The notes beneath the pieces are model-generated. The model had not been told where the DNA came from. It did not search any database and saw only the letters and a list, made by a program, of their open reading frames with translations. Below, piece by piece: positions 3,680 through 6,068 of a stretch of 6,068 nucleotides of DNA. Where the stretch lies: positions 1 to 6,068 of the forward strand of contig JASLFM010000108.1 in NCBI GenBank assembly GCA_030150585.1. The letters are read 5' to 3'. The stretch's first letter is position 1. Each line of letters begins with the position of its first letter. The translations under genes were made by a program, and so were the position numbers. Source of the DNA: Acidovorax sp. Its GTDB lineage: Bacteria > Pseudomonadota > Gammaproteobacteria > Burkholderiales > Burkholderiaceae_C.

Positions 3680-6068
3680 ATGAAAAAGTCCAGGCTCGTG
3701 ATGGTGGGCAACGGCATGGCAGGCGTGCGCACGCTCGAAGAGCTGCTCAAGATCGCACCCGATCTCTACGACATCACGGTGTTCGGCGCCGAGCCGCACC
3801 CCAACTACAACCGCATCCTCCTGTCGCCCGTGCTGGCAGGCGAACAGACGATCGACGAGATCATCCTCAACGACTGGTCCTGGTACACGGACAACGGCAT
3901 CACGCTGCACGCGGGCTGTACCGTGCACGACGTGGACCGCATGCGCCGCGTGGTCCATGCCACCAACGCGGCGGGCGAGCCCGTCAGCGCCGGGTACGAC
4001 CGGCTGATCCTCGCCACAGGCTCCAACCCCTTCATCCTGCCCATCCCCGGCAAGGACCTGGAGGGCGTGCTCGCCTACCGCGACATCGCCGACACCCAGG
4101 CCATGATCGACGCGGCCGCCACCTACCAGAGCGCCGTGGTCATCGGCGGCGGCCTGCTCGGGCTGGAGGCGGCCAACGGCCTCATGAAGCGCGGCATGCA
4201 GGTGAGTGTGGTGCACGCGGGCGACTGGCTCATGGAGCGCCAGCTTGACGACGTCGCGGGCAGGATGCTGCAGAAATCGTTGCAGGAGCGCGGCATGCGG
4301 TTCCTCATGAATGCGCAGACACAGGAACTTTTGGGCGACGCCAAGGGCGGCCAGAGTGGGCGCGTGGCCGCCGTGCGGTTCAAGGACGGCACGGAGGTGC
4401 CCGCGCAGCTCGTGGTGATGGCCGTGGGCATCCGCCCCAACACGCGGCTCGCCGAGAAGATGCGCTTGCACGTGAACCGCGGCATCGTGGTCAGCGACAC
4501 GCTGCAGACCACCACCGACGCACGCATCTATGCCGTGGGCGAATGCGCCGCGCACCGGGGCATCGCCTACGGACTGGTGGCGCCACTGTTCGAGCAGGGC
4601 AAGGTCCTGGCCAACCACCTGGCCGAGTTCGGCATCGGCCGCTACCAGGGCTCGCTCACGTCGACCAAGCTCAAGGTTACGGGCATCGACCTGTTCAGCG
4701 CGGGCGACTTCCAGGGCGGAGAGGGCACGGAGGAGATCGTGCTGAGCGACCCGTATGCCGACGGCGGCGGCGTGTACAAGAAGCTCGTGCTCAAGGACGA
4801 CAGGCTCGTGGGCGCATGCCTCTACGGCGACACGGTGGACGGCAGCTGGTACTTCAAGCTGCTGCGCGACGGCCGCGCCATCGGCGACATCCGCGACAAG
4901 CTCATGTTCGGCGAGAGCAACATCGGCGACGCGGGCCACCAGGGCCACAGCAAGGCCGCGGCCATGCAGGACTGCGACGAGGTCTGCGGCTGCAACGGTG
5001 TGACCAAGGGGGCGATCTGCAAGGCCATCAAGGACAAGGGCCTGTTCACGCTCGACGAGGTGCGCAAGCACACTAAGGCCAGCGCGAGCTGCGGCTCGTG
5101 CACGGGCCTGGTGGAGCAGATCATCATGTTCACAGCCGGCGGCGACTACTCGGCCACGCCCAGGACCCGTGCCCTGTGCGGCTGCACCGACCACGGCCAC
5201 CAGGCCGTGCGCGACGCGATCCGCGAGCACCGGCTGCTCACCATCGCGGATGTGTTCCGGTTCATGGAGTGGAGGACGCCCAACGGGTGCGCCACCTGCC
5301 GCCCGGCCGTCAACTACTACCTCATCAGCACCTGGCCCAAGGAGGCCAAGGACGACCCGCAGAGCCGCTTCATCAACGAACGCAGCCACGCCAACATCCA
5401 GAAGGACGGGACCTACAGCGTGATCCCGCGCATGTGGGGCGGCGAAACCACGGCCAACGAGCTGCGCCGCATCGCCGACGCGGTGGACAAGTACAGGATC
5501 CCCACCGTCAAGGTCACGGGCGGCCAGCGCATCGACCTGCTGGGCGTGAAGAAGGAAGACCTGCAGGCCGTCTGGCGCGACATCGGCATGCCCAGCGGCC
5601 ACGCCTACGCCAAGGCCCTGCGCACCGTGAAGACCTGCGTCGGGTCGGAGTGGTGCCGCATGGGCACGCAGGACAGCACGCAGCTCGGCAAGGATCTGGA
5701 GCGCGCTTTTGTGGGCATGTACGCGCCGCACAAGGTCAAGTTCGCCGTCAGCGGCTGCCCGCGCAACTGTGCCGAGAGCGGCATCAAGGACGTCGGAATC
5801 ATCGGCGTCGACTCGGGCTGGGAGATCTACGTCGCGGGGAACGGTGGAATCAAGACCGACGTGGCGCAGTTTTTCTGCAAGGTGCGGACGCACGAGGAAG
5901 TGCTCGAGATGTCGGCCGCCTTCCTGCAGCTCTACCGCGAGGAAGGCTGGTACCTGGAACGCACGGTGCACTACGTGGCGCGCGCCGGGCTCGAGCATTG
6001 CAAGGCGCGCGTGCTCGAGGACGCGGCCAACCGCCGCGCGCTCTGGGAGCGGCTGCAGTTCGCCCTCG
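3680..6068 (+). CDS. nirB: Assimilatory nitrite reductase [NAD(P)H], large subunit (3'-truncated by window edge)
   Basis: NirB is a cytoplasmic flavo-siroheme enzyme that reduces nitrite to ammonium with NAD(P)H, normally with the small subunit NirD. The window shows 796 codons with no stop; E. coli NirB is about 847 residues. Visible parts: an FAD-binding GNGMAG (10-15); a second nucleotide-binding VVIGGGLLGLEAA with GGGLLG at 156-161; a BFD-type [2Fe-2S] region with C436, C438, C471 and C474; a second cysteine set C500, C502, C537 and C540; a nitrite/sulfite reductase half-domain from about 577 (GTYSVIPR) to 640; and the siroheme/[4Fe-4S] motif C653-x5-C659 with C693-x3-C697. All expected cofactor cysteines are present, so the enzyme should be active. 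The start follows a good ribosome-binding site; MKKSRLVMVGNGMAG matches the usual NirB N-terminus. Transcription is likely from the sigma-54 promoter at 3505-3521 through the attenuator leader. nirD probably follows outside the window. The siroheme type and single-chain layout rule out cytochrome or copper nitrite reductases. Confidence 0.96.
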   Translation, partial: MKKSRLVMVGNGMAGVRTLEELLKIAPDLYDITVFGAEPHPNYNRILLSPVLAGEQTIDEIILNDWSWYTDNGITLHAGCTVHDVDRMRRVVHATNAAGEPVSAGYDRLILATGSNPFILPIPGKDLEGVLAYRDIADTQAMIDAAATYQSAVVIGGGLLGLEAANGLMKRGMQVSVVHAGDWLMERQLDDVAGRMLQKSLQERGMRFLMNAQTQELLGDAKGGQSGRVAAVRFKDGTEVPAQLVVMAVGIRPNTRLAEKMRLHVNRGIVVSDTLQTTTDARIYAVGECAAHRGIAYGLVAPLFEQGKVLANHLAEFGIGRYQGSLTSTKLKVTGIDLFSAGDFQGGEGTEEIVLSDPYADGGGVYKKLVLKDDRLVGACLYGDTVDGSWYFKLLRDGRAIGDIRDKLMFGESNIGDAGHQGHSKAAAMQDCDEVCGCNGVTKGAICKAIKDKGLFTLDEVRKHTKASASCGSCTGLVEQIIMFTAGGDYSATPRTRALCGCTDHGHQAVRDAIREHRLLTIADVFRFMEWRTPNGCATCRPAVNYYLISTWPKEAKDDPQSRFINERSHANIQKDGTYSVIPRMWGGETTANELRRIADAVDKYRIPTVKVTGGQRIDLLGVKKEDLQAVWRDIGMPSGHAYAKALRTVKTCVGSEWCRMGTQDSTQLGKDLERAFVGMYAPHKVKFAVSGCPRNCAESGIKDVGIIGVDSGWEIYVAGNGGIKTDVAQFFCKVRTHEEVLEMSAAFLQLYREEGWYLERTVHYVARAGLEHCKARVLEDAANRRALWERLQFAL

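Noticed and set aside
3647..5998. Very long open frame (783 codons) on the minus strand opposite nirB
   Set aside because: The plus strand here encodes an unmistakable NirB with all cofactor motifs. The opposite frame is a product of GC-rich codon bias, gives a His/Ala/Val/Asp-rich composition and resembles no known family.

Overview
The window is about 6 kb of GC-rich, densely coded proteobacterial DNA. Protein sequences and codon use fit a Burkholderiales betaproteobacterium, most likely of the Comamonadaceae (Acidovorax-like). That placement is an inference from protein character, because no rRNA or other marker gene is present.

Layout. (1) Positions 1-322, plus strand: the last ~107 codons of a nitrate-type ABC transporter ATPase (NrtD/NtrD family). 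(2) Positions 338-3286, minus strand: three genes read toward the transporter. In the order they are read, these are an Aer-like PAS/HAMP chemoreceptor (3286 to 1622), a DUF937/YidB-like glycine-rich protein (1520 to 891), and a small two-CBS-domain protein (781 to 338). (3) Positions 3287-3679: a 393-bp divergent regulatory region. (4) Positions 3680-6068, plus strand: nirB, the large subunit of NADH-dependent assimilatory nitrite reductase. It runs off the right edge, probably only a few tens of codons short of its end.

How it works together. The two plus-strand genes belong to nitrate assimilation: nitrate import, then reduction of nitrite to ammonium. The three minus-strand genes sit between them and have no obvious enzymatic tie to the pathway. 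The most informative part is the DNA just before nirB. A near-consensus sigma-54 (-24/-12) promoter is followed by a ~148-nt untranslated leader. The leader holds a hairpin with loop AAGGCA starting at the predicted +1, a second small hairpin with loop AAGG, and a long intrinsic terminator with a U-tract. The left arm of the terminator is built from the loop and 3' arm of the second hairpin, so the two folds exclude each other. This is the architecture expected of an ANTAR-protein (NasT/NasR-type) transcription antitermination leader. nirB therefore appears to be under double control: nitrogen limitation at the promoter (sigma-54 with an activator such as NtrC) and nitrate/nitrite at the leader.

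The chemoreceptor is transcribed divergently from nirB. It keeps the residues reported to matter for FAD binding in E. coli Aer, at identical numbering, so it is probably a redox/energy-taxis sensor. No insertion sequence, CRISPR array, tRNA, rRNA or other mobile-element signature was seen.
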